Origin: Chloroflexia bacterium
GTDB taxonomy: Bacteria; Chloroflexota; Chloroflexia; QHBQ01; JADMIH01
Assembly (NCBI GenBank): GCA_025927935.1
Contig: JAICKM010000002.1
Span: forward strand, 1 to 39,361
Direction: 5' to 3'
Length of the DNA stretch: 39,361 nucleotides
Shown here: one piece after another, positions 36,121-39,361 of the stretch
Numbering within the stretch: position 1 is the first letter of the stretch
How the letters are laid out: the number at the start of each line of letters is the position of its first letter
The notes under the pieces: model-generated
The model's database searches: none
Told to the model about the DNA's origin: nothing
The model's input: the letters and a program-made list of their open reading frames with translations, nothing else
Program-made: the position numbers and the translations under genes

Positions 36121-36182
36121 ATGGGATACCTTCCAGGCGCTTACATCCCGGCCTATGGGCGAAATCCTGGAGGGTATCCCAT
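36121..36182. repeat. 17-bp inverted repeat beside the IS relic
   Basis: ATGGGATACCTTCCAGG at 36121-36137 and its complement at 36166-36182 match at 16 of 17 positions around a 28-bp spacer. It lies 15 bp outside the right end of the integrase-type IS relic. It may be the end of a small element, a terminator-like hairpin, or the target of the insertion. It is not present beside the intact copy at 1342. Confidence 0.6.
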
Positions 36183-36196
36183 GACCAGTCTGTACT

Positions 36197-36456
36197 GTGC
36201 GGTTTTGTCATCCCCTGCTGCAACGTCACGCAGCCCCCGTCTATATTCGTGAATGATGCGGCCCAATGGAATGGGGAAACGCTGTTCGATCCCTTGGTGC
36301 GGCCGGGCCCGGTTGTAATGCTCGATGTATGCCTTCATTACTCGCCAGCAGTGCGCTTCATTCTGGGCTCATCTTGTAGTGCCCAGCTCAGCTGACGCGC
36401 TTGCTGCGTTACCCATTCGCAAGTCGGGGGCGCCGTGCAACCAGCGCAATGAACCC
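36197..36456 (-). pseudogene. Relic of the integrase-type insertion sequence
   Basis: On the minus strand, two blocks match the intact transposase at 213-1310: VHCAGCTAPPTCEWVTQQAR, corresponding to VHFVGCTAHPSAAWVTQQAR, and VMKAYIEHYNRARPHQGIEQ, matching the C-terminal end. The piece between them that carries the second aspartate and the glutamate is deleted, and the whole N-terminal half is missing. The outer end GTGCGGTTTTG matches the terminus of the intact element. It is certainly dead. Its orientation is opposite to the intact copy at the left edge, so both flank the carbohydrate genes as an inverted pair. Confidence 0.85.
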
Positions 36457-36461
36457 GTTGC

Positions 36462-36755
36462 CTAAAGAACGTGGGCGGGCTGTGGCTTCGGCAGAAGACC
36501 CTACGCGAGTGGCAGCGCGGGCCAATCCTACAGCTGGCTGGCCCTGGAAGCGTTCGCCGTGGAGACCCCGCCGCGCCCACGTTCCGCAACCCGGACGACA
36601 TGCCGGCGGCGATCCGCGCATACTGCCGGCGTAGTGGGCAACCGGAGCCGGAGAGCGTGGGCGAGATCGTGCGCTGCTGCCTAGAAAGCCGGGCGCTGCG
36701 CTATCGTTGGGTCTTGTCCGCGCTGGAGGAGCTGATCAGGCACAAGCGCGAATAG
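36462..36755 (+). pseudogene. Fragment of rhamnulokinase
   Basis: The region encodes a middle-to-C-terminal portion of RhaB in two frames. The first piece reads LKNVGGLWLRQKTLREWQR, and the later piece reads FRNPDDMPAAIRAYCRR, GEIVRCCLESRALRYRWVL and ends at 36755. The pieces are joined by frame changes around 36520-36570. Both the N-terminal half and the final ATP-binding portion are missing. Its left end coincides with the edge of the IS relic, so the insertion or a later deletion destroyed the gene. It indicates a former rhamnose catabolic gene next to the arabinose locus. Confidence 0.75.
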
Positions 36756-37098
36756 AGAGGCGCGCTGGGGACAACTGGCCTGCAGGTGTCACGGAGCGGC
36801 ATATAGAGGTCCTGAACGCAGTTCCAGCCGCGCAGCGACGGCACGAGTTGCGCTTGGCTGACACCCGTCGTATAGTGGTCGCAGCCCGTCACGAACGCGG
36901 CGCCATCGTTAGTGCAGTCCTCGGGGATCGCCATCTAGGCCACCCGGATTCCCTTGGTGACCTGCAGCACCCCTTGTGATTCCGGAGTCCTCGGACTCCG
37001 GTTATATCGAGGTGCGGTAGAACGCCGGAGCCAGCGAGCGACGGATCGGGATCGGACGGCGTTATAACCGAGGGTCACGTCAACAGCGGGAGGGTCGG
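36756..37098. other. Non-coding stretch with a palindrome before the dehydrogenase gene
   Basis: No frame shows a family. The notable element is the palindrome at 36982-37001: CCGGAGTCC and GGACTCCGG around TC. It could be an operator or the end of an upstream message. A purine-rich GGGAGGG site precedes the dehydrogenase start at 37099. Confidence 0.45.
36982..37001. repeat. Near-perfect 20-bp palindrome
   Basis: Nine-base arms CCGGAGTCC and GGACTCCGG flank a TC centre, followed by TTATAT. Candidate regulator site or hairpin upstream of the short-chain dehydrogenase gene. Confidence 0.5.
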
Positions 37099-37845
<747 letters not shown>

Positions 37846-38121
37846 GGGCCCGCAACAAGCAAGAACCAACAATTGATGATATCCGCGGCCCTGCGCCGGA
37901 GCACCGGGCGCGTAGCGCGAGCGAGCCGCCAAAACTCTTCAGCGGGCCAGGTTATGTACCTGGCCTGCCGCTTTTGCTGAGCACACACGGTAGCCACGCT
38001 AATATCGATACCCATACCCATCAAGCTTAATTTCCCAGTTGGTCCCCCAGTTCGAGGACTAAAGGAGCTGCTTCTGGCGTTATGTGTTTCACACTACCAT
38101 CTCGCCGAAAGGAGCTCCTCT
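37846..38121. other. Region between the dehydrogenase gene and the IS4-type transposase
   Basis: Apart from the terminator at 37939-37973, this stretch should include the left end of the IS4-type element, somewhere after about 38030. I could not identify its terminal repeat because the right end is missing. Confidence 0.4.
37939..37973 (+). terminator. Intrinsic terminator after the short-chain dehydrogenase
   Basis: An interrupted stem, AGCGG-GCCAGGT pairing with ACCTGGC-CTGCCGCT across a short TATGT loop, is followed by TTTT. Good form for a rho-independent terminator. Confidence 0.75.
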
Positions 38122-39285
38122 ATGTCTACTATACCCAAAATCACCGCCGCCCTGCGCCTGATCCTGGGTCCCCAAGCCGATACCATTGCCTGGGGCAATG
38201 GCTTTGGGCGCCGCCGGGATAAGCCGCTCACCGGGGCCCGCTTCGGCCAGCTGCTGCTGACCATGCTGACCACACCTAATCCGTCGCTGACCGCTTTTTG
38301 CCACACCGCTGCGGCCTTGGGACTGGCCCTCAGCGCCCAGGCCGTGGCCCAGAACTTCACCGCGGCGGCGGATTTGCTCCTGGCGGTCTTACAACGACTG
38401 GCCCTCGTGACCGTGGCGGCCGTCGACCCGCTGGCCACCGGACTGCTGACGCGCTTCCGGGCCGTCCATGTGTTCGACTCCTCCTGTATTGGCTTACCCG
38501 CCAGCTTGGCGCCGTTTTGGACCGGCTGCGGCAATGGCAGTCGGCCTCAGGCTGGCACAGTGACGACCCTCAAACTGGCCCTCGGCATCGAATTGCGCCG
38601 CGGCAGCCTAGTTGAGCGATGTGCTAGATCAAATTAGTTTTAAAAGGCTGACGCAAGAACAACCTGCGTAAAAGCCTGTGCGGAGTTGGGCTGAGTAGTA
38701 GATCCGGGTCGTCCAGCAGGGCTTAGAACCGGGACGGACCCTCCTTCAGCTACACAATAACTCGTATTAGCCTTTTTAAATTTACTTGATCTGGCACATC
38801 GCCCTAGTTGGCTTTGAATTACTCGATGGGGTGGTGCATGCCCGCTTCGCGGCAGTGCAGCACCGTCCGGTGCTGGCGCAGAGCCTGCGGCTCACGGACC
38901 TAGGCTTCTTGGGCCTGACCCGCTTCGCGGCCGTGGGCGCCCAAGGCAGCTGGTGGTTCTCGCGCTTGCAAACCAGCGTGGGGATCTTCACGGCCGACGG
39001 GCGGCGGGCGGAGTTGGAGGACTTGCTGGCGGCGCCCACCGCGGATGCGTATGACGCCTGGGTGGAACTAGGGGTGACGGCGCGGCTGATGGCGGTGCGG
39101 GTGCGCCAGGACGTGGCCGACAACACGCGGCGCAAGCTGCGGGCGGCCGCCACGGGCAAAGGCCAGCCGGTGAGCAAGCGGCGCTTAGCCAGCGCGGGCT
39201 GGAATGTGTACGTCAGCAACATCCCGGTGGAGCATTTGAGCATGCAAGAGGCAGTCGTACTGGCCGGTGTGCGCTGGCAGATCGA
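38122..39285 (+). pseudogene. IS4-type DDE transposase, interrupted by a MITE and truncated
   Basis: The N-terminal part, from ATG 38122 (AAAGGAG upstream), reads to 38606 and contains the first catalytic aspartate in VHVFDSSCIGLP. A 187-bp insertion at 38616-38802, plus one copy of a 9-bp duplication, breaks the frame. Beyond it the frame resumes as LVGFELLDGVVHARF and continues with SWWFSRLQTSVGIFTADG and VYVSNIPVEHLSM to VRWQIE at about 39285. There the family sequence should continue with the YREK region, but unrelated sequence follows. Removing the insertion restores LRRGSLVGFELLDG exactly. The gene is therefore broken twice. Confidence 0.85.
38616..38802. mobile_element. 187-bp MITE-like element inserted in the IS4 transposase
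   Basis: The element has 34-bp imperfect terminal inverted repeats (38616-38649 and 38769-38802), both ending GCGATGTGC outward. It is flanked by a 9-bp duplication, CCTAGTTGA at 38607-38615 and CCTAGTTGG at 38803-38811, with one changed base. It has no coding capacity. The interior is GC-richer than the AT-rich inner ends and contains small stems (ACGCA/TGCGT near 38650-38670; GGGTCGTCC with GGACGGACCC). It must be mobilised by a transposase encoded elsewhere. The 9-bp duplication would fit families such as IS256, but the source is unknown. Confidence 0.88.
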
Positions 39286-39361
39286 AATAGTCCAATCGCA
39301 AATAACAAAATCGCACGTGTTCGCTCCGGCGGGAGGTCGGGATCACATAGCGGATCTCGAC
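39286..39361. other. Unrelated sequence after the transposase break
   Basis: After the WQIE codons the sequence no longer fits an IS4 transposase. It is less GC-rich (for example AATCGCAAATAACAAAATCG). It may be another insertion end, a deletion junction or a contig-edge artefact. Confidence 0.4.

Noticed and set aside
36707..36979. Open frame overlapping the rhaB fragment end
   Set aside because: Its first part is out of frame with the clear RhaB similarity and the rest has no recognised family.
38616..38802. Integron attC site or group II intron inside the IS4 transposase
   Set aside because: No attC core motif was seen, and the target duplication with terminal inverted repeats shows DNA transposition instead.

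Overview
The window looks like a chromosomal carbohydrate-utilisation island from a GC-rich bacterium. The protein style suggests Chloroflexota: long Ala/Thr/Pro-rich lipoprotein linkers, binding-protein-dependent sugar transporters without a linked ATPase, an araB-araD-araA-araM gene order, and IS630/IS4/integrase-type insertion sequences. That taxon assignment is an inference with moderate confidence. No rRNA, tRNA or CRISPR array was recognised.

Layout. Positions 1-2233 hold an integrase-type insertion sequence abutting a 5'-truncated IS630 transposase. Positions 2451-12986 form a minus-strand operon, read right to left: a LacI-type regulator, a decayed NagD/AraL-like phosphatase, and glycoside hydrolases of families GH39, GH27, GH43, GH29 and a long GH51. 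A complete IS630 element sits between the GH43 and GH29 genes. Positions 12987-13963 are a regulatory region with two near-perfect sigma-70 promoters that face each other. Positions 13964-35541 carry the plus-strand genes: sugar-binding lipoprotein, two ABC permeases, a second long GH51, a secreted GH43 lipoprotein, a third GH51, araB, araD, araA, araM, a manA fragment, an epimerase with an unusual active site, an epimerase pseudogene, an aldo/keto reductase, a GH127 enzyme, an alpha/beta hydrolase and a fourth GH51. Positions 35542-39361 are a decayed and mobile margin: a small acidic protein, a relic of the same IS family found at the left edge, a rhamnulokinase fragment, an intact short-chain dehydrogenase, and an IS4-type transposase interrupted by a 187-bp MITE-like element.

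How it works together (inference from families). A secreted GH43 would cut arabinan outside the cell. The binding protein and permeases import arabino-oligosaccharides. Cytoplasmic GH51, GH43, GH127, GH39, GH27 and GH29 enzymes remove alpha- and beta-linked arabinose and decorating galactose, arabinopyranose, xylose or fucose residues. AraA, AraB and AraD convert L-arabinose to D-xylulose 5-phosphate. The enzyme set fits complex pectic side chains, arabinogalactan or hydroxyproline-rich glycoproteins better than simple arabinan.

The most notable observations are the face-to-face promoters with complementary 5' leaders, the inverted paralogous GH51 pair with uneven DNA identity, the MITE with a 9-bp target duplication, A7 runs at the frame breaks of both IS630 transposases, several gene remnants at operon positions (AraL-like phosphatase, ManA, epimerase, RhaB), and a GalE-like protein lacking the catalytic lysine.
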